A stretch of 64,000 nt of DNA from assembly GCF_005848555.1 (NCBI RefSeq), contig NZ_CP040518.1, forward strand, positions 929,001 through 993,000, given 5' to 3'. Positions 51,192 to 60,794 of the stretch are shown here, in pieces. The position numbers were made by a program, and so were the translations under genes. This stretch comes from Blautia sp. SC05B48 (GTDB lineage: Bacteria > Bacillota > Clostridia > Lachnospirales > Lachnospiraceae). The notes below the pieces were generated by a model. The model was not told the DNA's origin, ran no database searches, and worked only from the letters and a program-made list of their open reading frames with translations. Within the stretch, counting starts at the first letter, position 1; the number at the start of each line of letters is the position of its first letter.

Positions 51192-52781
51192 CTATGTATC
51201 TGACTGTGCAGATTTTCTGTATTTTACAGGTGAGATTCCACAGTTTTTTTTAAATACGTAGCTGAAATAATTTGGCTCCGGATACCCTACCATCGCTCCG
51301 ATGGTCTGACTCTTATAATCAGTCTGCAAAAGCAGTTTTTTTGCTTCTTCCATACGTCGACTGATCAAATAATTAATGAATGTACCTCCTGTTTCCTGCT
51401 TGAATATTTTCGAAAAATAGGAGGTACTAACATGTAACTCTCCACATATCGACTCCACACTCAGCTCCGGATTCCGGAATTTTTTTTCCACGATCTTCAT
51501 TGCATTTTCTGCCAGAACCACATTGTTGTCAATCTGTTTTTTCTGGATCAGTGATCGTATCAGAAGGCAGTAATTCAAAAGCCAATGATCTAATTCTTCC
51601 CCCGTGCTCAACGAAAGGATCTTCACCGCCATCTTTTTGGATCCCGCAAATTCTGCGTCTGATGTAATCTGGTATTTCTTATAAAATCTGGCAACAGAAA
51701 AAGAAATTTCCAGAATAACGATCTGATATTCATTCAAATTATAGTGACCCTTATGCAGCCATGCGATCAGATCACCGACCTGTTTTTTCAATTCTTCTTC
51801 CGTACAATATGTGATGGATTTTCCGATCATTTCCACCTGAGAGTTCCAGTCCTCTTCCTCCTGCTGCGGCATGATATCGTTATAGTAAGTATAGCTCTCC
51901 TCCGGCAAAACAAGATTATAATCCAATGCTTCTGCTGCCTGAGCATACAACGCCGGCATATCTTTCAGATTCTCTCCGCTGTTGCTGATCCCGCAGGAAA
52001 TCCTCGCTCCGAAAATACGCTGGATCATAACTGCTGTTTCCTGGATACTTCGTGTGATCTTCCCAATCTCATGTCTCTTGCTGCCACCAAGGAGAAATAC
52101 TTCTTTATCGCCCATACCAAATTCATGAACGTGTGCAATTTTTTCCAGTGCTTCCTTCAACGTTTCCTTCATTGACAGTTCGCTGAGAATGTCCTTCTTC
52201 CCTTCTTTTCCCACTTTTACTGCTATAACTGAATACACCTGATCCGAAAGATCCAGTTTCAGATTTTTTATCTGCCGCCTGCATTCCTTCTCCTCCATAA
52301 CCTCTGTCATAAGCCTGGAAAAAAACTGCTGACGCAATAACGGCAAGCTCTGTGTATATGCATTCTCCAGCCGGACACGGTTTATTTTTTCATTATATTC
52401 TTTCTCCAGTTCCTGATACATTTTTATGAGCAGACGTTGCATCTCCTCGTAATCAATGGGTTTCATCACATATTCCGAAACTCCATAACTGATAGCCAGA
52501 CGTGCGTATGTAAAATCATCCCATCCGGAAAACAGGATTACCTTTGTATTCATATAATTTTCATGGATATTCTTTGCCAGCTCCAGACCATCCATGAAAG
52601 GCATTTTTATGTCACTGATCACTAAATCCGGATGAAATTCATCCATCATATCAAGCACTTCTTTTCCATTCTGTGCTGTTCCAACTACAGAGAATCCAAG
52701 GCTCTCCCAGTCTATTCCCTTCTGCATTCCATATAGGATATTCGGTTCATCATCTGCCAAAATAATACTAAATACTCTCAC
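51192..52781 (-). CDS. Response regulator, YesN type (receiver plus AraC HTH)
   Basis: The product is 529 residues. The receiver domain has LADDEPNILYGMQ and the phosphoacceptor in LVISDIKMPFMDGLELA (about Asp56). A middle region of about 250 residues is poorly conserved. The C-terminal AraC domain has ESICGELHVSTSYFSKIFKQ and IGAMVGYPEPNYFSYVFKKN. It is first in the four-gene sensor unit. Likely targets include the adjacent GPH symporter gene (inference). Confidence 0.95.
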   Translation of the reverse strand: MRVFSIILADDEPNILYGMQKGIDWESLGFSVVGTAQNGKEVLDMMDEFHPDLVISDIKMPFMDGLELAKNIHENYMNTKVILFSGWDDFTYARLAISYGVSEYVMKPIDYEEMQRLLIKMYQELEKEYNEKINRVRLENAYTQSLPLLRQQFFSRLMTEVMEEKECRRQIKNLKLDLSDQVYSVIAVKVGKEGKKDILSELSMKETLKEALEKIAHVHEFGMGDKEVFLLGGSKRHEIGKITRSIQETAVMIQRIFGARISCGISNSGENLKDMPALYAQAAEALDYNLVLPEESYTYYNDIMPQQEEEDWNSQVEMIGKSITYCTEEELKKQVGDLIAWLHKGHYNLNEYQIVILEISFSVARFYKKYQITSDAEFAGSKKMAVKILSLSTGEELDHWLLNYCLLIRSLIQKKQIDNNVVLAENAMKIVEKKFRNPELSVESICGELHVSTSYFSKIFKQETGGTFINYLISRRMEEAKKLLLQTDYKSQTIGAMVGYPEPNYFSYVFKKNCGISPVKYRKSAQSDT

Positions 52782-52852
52782 ACTCCATACTCCCTGATGT
52801 TTTACTGTATTTTATGATAGCATATTATCAATATACATAAAATACAAAAAAT

Positions 52853-52886
52853 CCCCTGTTTATTGTTTTCACAATTAAAACAGGGG
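52853..52886 (-). terminator. Terminator after the GPH symporter
   Basis: CCCCTGTTT (52853-52861) pairs with AAACAGGGG (52878-52886); on the minus strand it is followed by ATTTTTTG. Confidence 0.8.
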
Positions 52887-52893
52887 ACTGCTC

Positions 52894-54276
52894 TTATTTC
52901 TCTTCTGAGCCGTTCAGTTTCGCAACAACTTTTTTCATAAATTTATCATCTAATTTATATTTGCTCTTAAATACAACATATGCAAGAATAACTCCGATAG
53001 TCGGCACTACACACATCAGAACACGAATAGAATTCTGTGTTGCAAGTGACTGCACTGTGTTCGGAACATATCCTGTAAGCTCCAGTACAAATCCAATAGC
53101 CAGCGCTGTAAATGCTGCTGTCAATTTTACGATCAGGGTCTGCAGAGAGAATACAACACCCTCGTTTCTGTTTCCGAGAACATATTCTCCATAATCCACA
53201 ACATCCGCAAGGAATACCGTTGCACATCCAAGCTCCAGACCGGTTCCTGTCTTAACAATAATACCAGCAATCGCTGTCAAAACAATATTATTCGGACACA
53301 CAATTCCTACCACCAGAAGAAGAATCAATCCGATCGGTGGCAACACACACGCAAACAAAAACGCCTGCTTTCTGGACAAGATCTTTGTTACCTTCGGGAA
53401 GATCAGAAGTCCTACAACCTCTGCAACAGATGCACTGATCATAAATGCAGATAACATTCCGGCATTGTTGCATACATAACTGAAGTAATAGGTCGCAACT
53501 CCCATGATTGCCTGAATTGCCACATTATATAAAAGAATCAGCAATACTGCCCATCTTAACTGGTCATTTTTTCTGATGACTGTGAAGATGTCTTTAAATT
53601 TCATTTTTTCTTTTTTCTCAACATCATGCTGGATCTTTGGCAGATTCAGTACACATACAGCCATTGTAAAAATAAATGTTGCTGCAATGATCAAAGCAAA
53701 TCTATGATATCCTGTATAATCACCGCCAAGACCTTTGATGATCTGTACTCCAAATCCGGCAATGATCAGTGACTGTCCGATACTTGCAAAAATTCTTGGC
53801 AGTACGGATACTTTTTCACGCTCCTGAGGATCAGATGTAAGATTCGGGATTACTGACCAGTATGGAATGTCCATAATTGTATAGGTCATTCCCCATAATA
53901 CATAAATAACAGATGCAAAAACACAAAGGCTTACGCCTGATAAATGAAAATCTGTAAATACAATTACAAATACAAATGCGTTGATCAACGTTCCGATCAC
54001 CAGCCACGGTACAAATTTGCCAAAACGGCTTCTTGTATTATCAACAACCATTCCCATGAAAAGATCATTAAACGCATCCCAGATCTTTGCCACGAAAAAC
54101 ATGGTTCCGATAAACGCCGGCGCTACTTTAATGATATCTGTAAAATAGATCATGGAAAAAGTTGCTATCATTCCATAGATCAAATCCTTACCCAATGCTC
54201 CAAAAGCAAACGAGTACTTTACTCTTCCAGGAATCTTACCCTGGTAAACCACACTGCTTTTATTGTTATTATCCAT
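52894..54276 (-). CDS. Glycoside-pentoside-hexuronide (GPH):cation symporter
   Basis: The product is 460 residues; the ATG at 54276 is preceded by GAGGAGA. Twelve hydrophobic segments and MelB-type motifs are seen: WDAFNDLFMGMVVDNTRSRF after helix 2 and IMDIPYWSVIPNLT between helices 4 and 5. It imports a disaccharide, xyloside or uronide with Na+ or H+. It stands beside, and in the same direction as, the sugar-sensing two-component unit. Confidence 0.93.
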   Translation of the reverse strand: MDNNNKSSVVYQGKIPGRVKYSFAFGALGKDLIYGMIATFSMIYFTDIIKVAPAFIGTMFFVAKIWDAFNDLFMGMVVDNTRSRFGKFVPWLVIGTLINAFVFVIVFTDFHLSGVSLCVFASVIYVLWGMTYTIMDIPYWSVIPNLTSDPQEREKVSVLPRIFASIGQSLIIAGFGVQIIKGLGGDYTGYHRFALIIAATFIFTMAVCVLNLPKIQHDVEKKEKMKFKDIFTVIRKNDQLRWAVLLILLYNVAIQAIMGVATYYFSYVCNNAGMLSAFMISASVAEVVGLLIFPKVTKILSRKQAFLFACVLPPIGLILLLVVGIVCPNNIVLTAIAGIIVKTGTGLELGCATVFLADVVDYGEYVLGNRNEGVVFSLQTLIVKLTAAFTALAIGFVLELTGYVPNTVQSLATQNSIRVLMCVVPTIGVILAYVVFKSKYKLDDKFMKKVVAKLNGSEEK

Positions 54277-54447
54277 TCCTCTATCTCCTCTTTTATGCCC
54301 TTTCTTTGTACACATTTCTTTACCGTGTGATAGTTTAGCATTTTGGGATGGATATGAACATTTGATATTCTATTCAAAAAATATGATTTTTTGTTTTTAA
54401 CTCTATTTTTCGAACAATTTACTTTTCTTTTGCCTTGCCATCTCTTG

Positions 54448-55695
54448 TCAACATTTTTTTTGAACTTTTGAAGGTCTCTGTTCTTTTCCTGACGTTTCTT
54501 CTATAGCAGCAATTTCCTCCGCCGTATATTCCTCTATTTCTGTCTTTGTTACCTGTTTGATATGCTTTTTTTTCAGGCGCAGATATACGAATTCCCGAAA
54601 AATAGTATAGAACACGGAAAGCAGTGGAATGAAAACAAGCATACCTACAATTCCCATAAGGTTTCCGCCGATCGTAACTGCTGCAAGAACCCAGATTGAC
54701 GGAAGCCCTACGGATTCACCCACAACATGAGGATAGATCAGATTTCCCTCGATCTGCTGCAGCACCAGAAATACTATAATAAATAAAATTGCCTGTTTCG
54801 GATTTACCATAAAGATCAAAAAGCTTCCCACTGCACATCCGATAAAGGCCCCGAAAATCGGAATCAATGCAGTAAACGCAATCAAAACTCCGATCAAAAG
54901 TGCATATGGCATCCTCAAAATACTCAGTATCACCACAAACATGCATCCGAGGATCACAGCTTCCAGACACTGACCTGCAAGAAAATTCGCAAATGTCCGA
55001 TAAGTCAGAGAACAAATTTTAAGAAAAGCATCTGCCTTTTTCTTTGGAAGAAAGGCAAAAAATACTTTTCGGATCTGCACATGCAGCTTCTCCTTCTGAA
55101 AAAGAACATAGCAGGCAAATGAAAATGCAATAAAAAAGGTTGCCAATCCACTGACTATGGAACCCACTGCTGACATTGTGGTATTCATCATATTTCCTGC
55201 ACCATTTCCAAGAAGACTTATTCCCCACTTGATCGCCTGATCCGGATTAAACTGCACCTGATTTACCAGCTTCATGATTTCCTGGTTATTATGGGAAAAT
55301 TCCCGAATCCAGCCTTGCATCTGCGGAATGAAATCAGCGATACTCATCATCAGAGTTCCCATTGTCCGCGTAAGCTGCGGAATCACCCCGAACATTACCA
55401 GTACGATTACACCAACCGCCAATATGATCGTAAGGAGCAGACTTATCGGTCTTGCCAGTTTTCCAACTGTCTTATTTTCTTTTTTTACTCTTCCGAAAAT
55501 TTTCTTTTCCAAAAAGCTCATTGGCACATTTGTTATAAAAGCGATCGCCCCGCCAAGCACAAACGGAAATATAATCCCCCATATTGCTTTTAGCACGCTG
55601 AGCACCACATCGAATTTCCATAGGGCAACTACAAGAAGTGCTGTAAACACAATAAGCTCCCTGATTTTTTTTATAGATATTTTGCTTAAATCCAC
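54448..55695 (-). CDS. AI-2E family membrane protein
   Basis: The product is about 415 residues. A GTG start at 55695 is preferred: GAGAGG lies 7 nt upstream, and the GTG overlaps the TAG of the ATPase gene by one base. An upstream ATG at 55734 has no ribosome-binding site. Seven to eight hydrophobic segments include the family's VLGGAIAFITNVPMSFLEKK and PIFGAFIGCAVGSFLI. The C-terminus is cytosolic, Glu/Lys-rich. Members export small molecules or exchange Na+/H+. Coupling to a Mn-riboswitch ATPase gene hints at an ion-related role. Confidence 0.85.
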   Translation of the reverse strand: MDLSKISIKKIRELIVFTALLVVALWKFDVVLSVLKAIWGIIFPFVLGGAIAFITNVPMSFLEKKIFGRVKKENKTVGKLARPISLLLTIILAVGVIVLVMFGVIPQLTRTMGTLMMSIADFIPQMQGWIREFSHNNQEIMKLVNQVQFNPDQAIKWGISLLGNGAGNMMNTTMSAVGSIVSGLATFFIAFSFACYVLFQKEKLHVQIRKVFFAFLPKKKADAFLKICSLTYRTFANFLAGQCLEAVILGCMFVVILSILRMPYALLIGVLIAFTALIPIFGAFIGCAVGSFLIFMVNPKQAILFIIVFLVLQQIEGNLIYPHVVGESVGLPSIWVLAAVTIGGNLMGIVGMLVFIPLLSVFYTIFREFVYLRLKKKHIKQVTKTEIEEYTAEEIAAIEETSGKEQRPSKVQKKC

Positions 55696-58316
55696 TATTT
55701 TTCCTCTCTTTTTTTCAATTTCATACGTATCCATTTAAGCATCTGAATGATTGGAAGACTTGCAAACGCATACAAATATACACAGCCAAGCTGCATCAGA
55801 TCCAGCGTCTCTACTTTAAACAGGAGATGAAATCCCGGAACCGTCAGTACAACGGTAATGAGTACTGCCCCAAGTGCAAATGCTCCCTGAAGCCATTTAT
55901 TATTAAAGAAACGTTTTGTAAAGATAACCGGATGATCCGATTTGCAGTTGAATCCATGGAACAAACGTGCCAGACAAAGTGTTCCGAAGGCATAGGTACT
56001 GCCAAGCAGTGCACCATTCTGGTTATATCCTGTCAAAAATCCTATCATCGTCATCATACCGATCACCAGGCCTTCCAGACCGATTTTACCAAGAAAATCC
56101 TTTGTCAGTATTGACTCGTCTGCTGATCTTGGTTTCTCATTCATCACCTCACTGCTGTGCGGCTCCACGCCTAATGCGATCGCCGGAAGACTGTCTGTCA
56201 AAAGATTGATAAACAGCAGATGTACCGGTGCAAAGGGAACCGGAAGTCCTGCAAGGGATGCACAAAGAACTGCCAGGATCGCACCAAAGTTTCCTGACAG
56301 AAGAAACTGGATCGCATACTTGATATTCTGATATAAATTTCGTCCATTTTCCACTGCTTTTACAATTGTTGCAAAATTATCATCTGTAAGCACCATTGCT
56401 GCAGCATCCTTTGCGACCTCTGTTCCGGTCACTCCCATTGCAACACCAATATCTGCCTGCTTCAATGCCGGAGCATCATTCACACCATCTCCGGTCATTG
56501 CCACGATCATCCCCTTCTCCTGCCATGCACGGACAATACGGATCTTGTGCTCCGGTGACACTCTTGCATACACAGAAATATTCGGGACAAATTCCCTCAG
56601 CTGCTCATCACTCATATTTTCAATATCAGCGCCCTCGCAAGCCTCCGACAGATCGTGTAAAATTCCGATTCTCTTTGCAATTGCAGCTGCTGTGATCTTA
56701 TGATCTCCAGTGATCATAACCGGCCGGATCCCCGCTTTTATACATTCTGCAACCGCAGCCTTTGATTCTTCCCTCGGCGGATCCATCATAGCGATCAAAC
56801 CAAGAAATACCAGATGGTTCTCATCTTCTGTCGTCAATACATGCTTCTCCGGAATTTCACGATAGGTAAATGCCAGTACCCGTAACCCTTCCATTGAAAA
56901 TTCCTGATTCTGGCGCTGGATCTTTTCTTTATCTGCTTCTGTGATTTCCCGAACTCCGTCCTTTGTCCAAATTCTGTCTGTCAGCTCCAGAAGCCGGTCA
57001 ACCGCACCTTTTACGATCATCCGGTTCTCACCATCAATTCTGTGAAGCGTTGACATCATCTTACGGTCACTGTCAAAGGGAAGCTCTCCTTCTCTTTGAT
57101 AAAGCTTTCTTACACCTGCAGCCTCAATTCCGTACCGGCTGCCCAGATTGATCAATGCCGTTTCCGTCGGATCTCCGATCTCCACTCCATTTTCATTTGT
57201 TGAATCATTACATAAAATGCTGTAGTCCAAAAGACATCTCTGCGCCGGATCTGCTACATCAATTGCATCTGCTGTGATTCTTTTTCCATCAATATAATAA
57301 TCTTCTACTGTCATTTTGTTCTGTGTGAGTGTTCCGGTCTTATCCGAGCAGATAACAGAAACGCTTCCAAGACCTTCCACAGCCTGGAGCTTACGAATGA
57401 TCGCGTGCTCCTTTGCCATCTTCTGTGTTCCGAAAGAAAGGACGATCGTCACGATGGAGCTTAAAGCTTCCGGAATCGCTGCGACTGCAAGTGCTACTGC
57501 AAACATAAATGCACTGCTAATCTTCTCACCGCGGAATACACTGATCGCAAACAGAATTCCGCAAAATATCAGAATCAGAATGGAAAGCTTCTTTCCAAAA
57601 TCATCCAAATTCGCCTGAAGTGGCGTCTGTTTTTCCGAAGTCGATTTCAGAAGTCCCGCAATCTTTCCAACCTCTGTCTGCATTCCTACATTCGTTACAA
57701 CCGCTCTGCCACGCCCATATGTGACAAAGCTTCCGGAAAACAGCATATTTGTCCGATCACCAAGCGGTGCTTCCTCCAAAATAATGTCCATACTCTTTTC
57801 AACCGCAAGACTTTCTCCGGTAAGAGCACTTTCATCGACCTTAAGACTTGCATTTTCAATCAATCTTCCATCCGCAGGGATCATATCACCTGCTTCAAGA
57901 AGGATCACATCTCCTACAACCAGTTCTCTTGCCGGAAGCTGTACCGCCACACCATCACGCAATACTTTTGCCTCCGGACCGGCAAGCTTCTTTAAACTCT
58001 GCAGAGACTGCTCAGCCTTTACGGTCTGCACGGTTCCCAAAATCGCATTGATCGTAATAACGATCACGATAACTGCTGCACTTTCCACATCTCCAAGCAT
58101 ACCGGATATCACTGCCGATGCGATCAGGATCAGCACCAGAAAATCCTTATACTGTTCAAAAAAGATCTGCAAAATACTTTTTTTCTTTCCTTCTGCAAGC
58201 TCATTCCATCCGCACTTCTCTCTGGACCGTCTGACCTGTTCATCGGTAAGCCCTGATTCCCTGCTTTCCACACGCTCGAGAACTTCTTCTGCTGTCTGCT
58301 GATAAATTTCTTTCAT
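55695..58316 (-). CDS. P-type cation-transporting ATPase (Ca2+/Mn2+ type)
   Basis: The product is 873 residues with AAAGGAGG upstream. It has the actuator TGES loop (DESALTGESLAVEK), the phosphorylation site CSDKTGTLTQNKMT, the hinge TGDGVNDAPALKQADIG, and ten membrane segments. Helix 4 carries PEAL (VALAVAAIPEALSSIVTIVL) and helix 6 carries INLLTDSLPAIALG, as in type IIA pumps. Such pumps expel Ca2+ and in some bacteria Mn2+. The yybP-ykoY leader upstream argues for Mn2+ control and probably Mn2+ export. Confidence 0.95.
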   Translation of the reverse strand: MKEIYQQTAEEVLERVESRESGLTDEQVRRSREKCGWNELAEGKKKSILQIFFEQYKDFLVLILIASAVISGMLGDVESAAVIVIVITINAILGTVQTVKAEQSLQSLKKLAGPEAKVLRDGVAVQLPARELVVGDVILLEAGDMIPADGRLIENASLKVDESALTGESLAVEKSMDIILEEAPLGDRTNMLFSGSFVTYGRGRAVVTNVGMQTEVGKIAGLLKSTSEKQTPLQANLDDFGKKLSILILIFCGILFAISVFRGEKISSAFMFAVALAVAAIPEALSSIVTIVLSFGTQKMAKEHAIIRKLQAVEGLGSVSVICSDKTGTLTQNKMTVEDYYIDGKRITADAIDVADPAQRCLLDYSILCNDSTNENGVEIGDPTETALINLGSRYGIEAAGVRKLYQREGELPFDSDRKMMSTLHRIDGENRMIVKGAVDRLLELTDRIWTKDGVREITEADKEKIQRQNQEFSMEGLRVLAFTYREIPEKHVLTTEDENHLVFLGLIAMMDPPREESKAAVAECIKAGIRPVMITGDHKITAAAIAKRIGILHDLSEACEGADIENMSDEQLREFVPNISVYARVSPEHKIRIVRAWQEKGMIVAMTGDGVNDAPALKQADIGVAMGVTGTEVAKDAAAMVLTDDNFATIVKAVENGRNLYQNIKYAIQFLLSGNFGAILAVLCASLAGLPVPFAPVHLLFINLLTDSLPAIALGVEPHSSEVMNEKPRSADESILTKDFLGKIGLEGLVIGMMTMIGFLTGYNQNGALLGSTYAFGTLCLARLFHGFNCKSDHPVIFTKRFFNNKWLQGAFALGAVLITVVLTVPGFHLLFKVETLDLMQLGCVYLYAFASLPIIQMLKWIRMKLKKREEK

Positions 58317-58384
58317 TACCTTTGCCTCCTTTTTTGCAAATATTCACCAACTGTAATTTTTTTATGCAATAAAGGATTTTTTGA

Positions 58385-58530
58385 TAAAATGATATAAAAA
58401 AAGAAACCCTTATTGCATAACAAAAATGCAATAAAAGTCTCACCATTTCCCTGCAGCGCCGGATGTTTCCACCGTACTGACGACACTGCAAACGCAGATT
58501 TCCAAACGTAGGTTACTCCCCTTTATCAGT
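58385..58530 (-). promoter_or_regulatory. yybP-ykoY type Mn2+ riboswitch with terminator
   Basis: On the minus strand the leader begins AAAGGGGAGTAACC, the family's conserved 5' side. GTCGTCAGTACGG, CCGGCGCTGCAGGG and GGTGAGAC follow in the expected order. The expression platform is a terminator: TTATTGCAT pairs with ATGCAATAA, extended by GAGAC/GTTTC, then seven T (about 58390-58440). The ATPase start is 70 nt downstream. In this class Mn2+ binding prevents termination, giving induction of exporters. Confidence 0.85.
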
Positions 58531-58536
58531 TTTAAT

Positions 58537-58564
58537 AGTATAACAGAATCGGTACCTCTGTCAA
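58537..58564 (-). promoter_or_regulatory. Promoter of the riboswitch/ATPase operon
   Basis: Minus-strand TTGACA (complement 58559-58564), 16 nt and TATACT (complement 58537-58542). Confidence 0.7.
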
Positions 58565-58641
58565 GGATAAAAATCAAAGCCCCATGACAAACGCATGAAT
58601 GATTATCTGCCATCAATCCTTTTTTCATCCATTTTTAAACT

Positions 58642-58790
58642 TCAGAGCTGTTGTAAAATATCCGATGATATCATTCCCATAACACGTCTGATCGTATCAT
58701 GGGATGGGATCCCATTCTTTAATTCAATATACCTACGCAGATAATCCTGATAATTTTCCGCCGGTATTTCAACGACCACACCATATGGTA
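58642..58790 (-). pseudogene. ISAs1-type transposase N-terminal fragment
   Basis: The open minus-strand stretch reads IPAENYQDYLRRYIELKNG followed by IPSHDTIRRVMGMISSDILQ and a stop. The N-G-I-P-S-H-D-T block is the signature of ISAs1/H-repeat transposases before their DDE domain. No start or remaining domain is present. It marks an old insertion. The rest of 58791-58975 shows no gene. Confidence 0.65.
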
Positions 58791-58975
58791 ATTAATATTA
58801 CACACAAGTCCTGTAATGTAATAGATTTTCTTTCATACATATAGTATAACATAACGAGTAGAAATGTACGATAAAAAAACAAATATATTTTCAAATAACA
58901 TAAAAAAGATGCGTTGCGATAACTTTTTCATTACCTTAACACATCCTTTCGTATTATTATTTTTTACTACTCTTC

Positions 58976-59749
58976 TTAATGACAGCTATGGCTTCCGCAT
59001 CCATGCTCGCCACATGTATGTCCTTCCCCGTGGCTGTGCTCATGATGAGAACACTTAACATCTGGATTATAATCGAGTGTTTCATTGATAAAAGCTTCTA
59101 CTGCTTCATCCGCATCTCCGGAAACTCCTCCGAAAAGCTTAATGCCGGCTGCCGCTAACGCTGTCTGTGCGCCGCCTCCGATTCCACCACAGATCAAAAC
59201 ATCTGCATTCAATGCTTTAAGAACTCCTGCCAATGCGCCATGTCCGCTTCCATTCGTATCTACTACTTCTGAATGTGTTACTTTTCCTTCCTCTACATCG
59301 TAAATCTTAAATGTCTCTGTGTGTCCAAAGTGCTGGAAAATCTGTCCATTTTCATACGTTACTGCTATTCTCATGATACCTTCTCCTTTTTCCGCTGCAT
59401 ATTTTTGATGAATCTCCTGTTTGTAACATCCTCCAAGTCCACAGTTACTGCTCTGACCATCACAGATTTTGAAATCTCCACCTTCAATTTTAAGCGGATA
59501 TCCATCAATGAGTGCATCTGCTATTTTCTTCCTGGCAATCTCATAAATTCGTTGAACAGTTGTTCTTGCTACTTGCATAGATGCTGCGCACTGCTCCTGA
59601 CTATAACCTTTCTTGTCCAAAAGACGGATGGTTTCATACTCATCTACCGTCAGAACAATAGGTGTTTTTTTCTCAGTATCGTCTGCCGGAAAGAATTCTA
59701 AAACATTGGGGAAATGGCAAACTTTTCTGCATTTTACTGGTCTCGGCAT
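58976..59749 (-). CDS. DUF134 DNA-binding domain fused to a NifX/NifB-type cofactor-binding domain
   Basis: The product is 257 residues; GGAG lies before the ATG at 59749. Residues 1-105 are DUF134 (MPRPVKCRKVCHFP, ETIRLLDKKGYSQEQCAASM with an HTH, TTVQRIYEIARKKIADAL). Residues 124-232 are a dinitrogenase iron-molybdenum cofactor-type domain (IAVTYENGQIFQHFGHTETF, CGGIGGGAQTALAAAGI). The tail is His/Cys-rich (HHEHSHGEGHTCGEHGCGSH). No nif genes are near. It is probably an iron-sulfur or metal-responsive regulator. A palindrome over its own promoter suggests autoregulation. Confidence 0.88.
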   Translation of the reverse strand: MPRPVKCRKVCHFPNVLEFFPADDTEKKTPIVLTVDEYETIRLLDKKGYSQEQCAASMQVARTTVQRIYEIARKKIADALIDGYPLKIEGGDFKICDGQSSNCGLGGCYKQEIHQKYAAEKGEGIMRIAVTYENGQIFQHFGHTETFKIYDVEEGKVTHSEVVDTNGSGHGALAGVLKALNADVLICGGIGGGAQTALAAAGIKLFGGVSGDADEAVEAFINETLDYNPDVKCSHHEHSHGEGHTCGEHGCGSHSCH

Positions 59750-59774
59750 AAACTGCTCCTTTCTTGCTTTTCTT

Positions 59775-59823
59775 ATATGATAGCTCTATAAAAAGCATAT
59801 GTCAATAATATTTTTGACATATG
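59775..59823 (-). promoter_or_regulatory. Promoter and palindromic operator of the DUF134-NifX gene
   Basis: CATATGTCAA (59796-59805) and TTGACATATG (59814-59823) form a perfect 10-bp inverted repeat with 8 nt between. On the minus strand the inner TTGACA of the proximal arm is the -35, followed by 17 nt and TATCAT as -10. Confidence 0.65.
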
Positions 59824-60675
59824 TCCATATGGCTCAGCTAATAGTATTACTTAACCACATCTTTACACTTTTTCATCTTCTGCTTCTGGCAGCGTCCCAA
59901 ATTCCACTTCCCCAAAACAGTTTCCGGGGGCCGGAAACCCGCATAAATCCAGCATTCCCAAAAATCTTTCTTCCCAAAAAGGCCTCCCGGAAATGCCTTT
60001 TTTATTTTTCGCTATGTCCTTTCGCACCCCCTTTTGACACTTTTTTCGTAATTTCATTTGTCAAAACCGGGAAGGCTTTATCCATAAGATATCGAGATAA
60101 TCCGGCTGCAACAGACTATCCTTTTTTATTCTTTTTTCGGACAATCTTTCCGCGCCCCTCTTTTTTTCTGTTCGCTTTTTAAATCTCTTTTTCTTTTTTT
60201 CACAGACCTTTGATGCCTGGTTTTTGACTTAGTTAAGCCTTTTTTAAGGTTTCTTTTGGGTTTCTCTTCTCTTTTTTTATTAAAAAAACCCTGTTCCAGG
60301 ATTTCTCCTGAGACAAGGTTTTTGGTGGTTCTTTTGGGTTTATTTTTCTTCTTTTTGCTCGTGGCGGAAGAAGTTTGGATGAATGGGATGCACTGGTTTT
60401 TGACAAGGGATGTTACGAAAAAAATGTCAAAAGGCAGTGCGAAAAAATATCCAACTTATTCAAACTCGATTTCGGCAACTATATATTGTGTCTAAAAAGA
60501 TGATACATCACCATATTTTGTATAATTATTCTTAATATTCTATGCATTCTTTATCGTTTTGGGACTTTTTGCAAGCATTTTGCAACCGCAATCACTGCGA
60601 ATCACTCTTTAAGCATTTTTCTATGTACTCCCGACACCCAGCTTCTAAAATATAGAACGCACAGCTATTGTCGGT
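59824..60675. other. Non-coding, hairpin-rich stretch
   Basis: About 850 nt with no convincing gene. It holds GTTTCCGG/CCGGAAAC (59920-59938), a bidirectional terminator AAAAAGGC/GCCTTTTT (59976-60002) and an imperfect stem pairing 60287-60301 with 60306-60320, flanked by A and T runs. Between about 60060 and 60350 the plus strand is strongly pyrimidine-rich. Short open frames here lack ribosome-binding sites and domain signals. At 60590-60690 a minus-strand frame continues in a different frame from the DUF4062 debris. Confidence 0.5.
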
Positions 60676-60792
60676 TAAAATCTGCTTACGATTCGTTGTA
60701 ACCATGCTACATCTACTAATGCCTGTCTTTCTTCTTTAAGGTCTTCATATGTAGAGCTGATAAAAATAGAAAACTTCCGTCTATCTCTCATG
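60676..60792 (-). pseudogene. DUF4062 protein, N-terminal fragment
   Basis: A minus-strand ATG at 60792 opens a 38-codon frame reading MRDRRKFSIFISSTYEDLKE then ERQALVDV, the hallmark start of DUF4062 proteins. It then loses frame and stops at 60676-60678. DUF4062 domains head several predicted conflict or signalling proteins. The remaining several hundred residues are gone. Confidence 0.65.
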
Positions 60793-60794
60793 TC

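Noticed and set aside
59799-60182. A 127-codon plus-strand frame in the hairpin-rich gap
   Set aside because: No ribosome-binding site, a Phe/Pro-rich low-complexity product, and it starts inside the operator palindrome.
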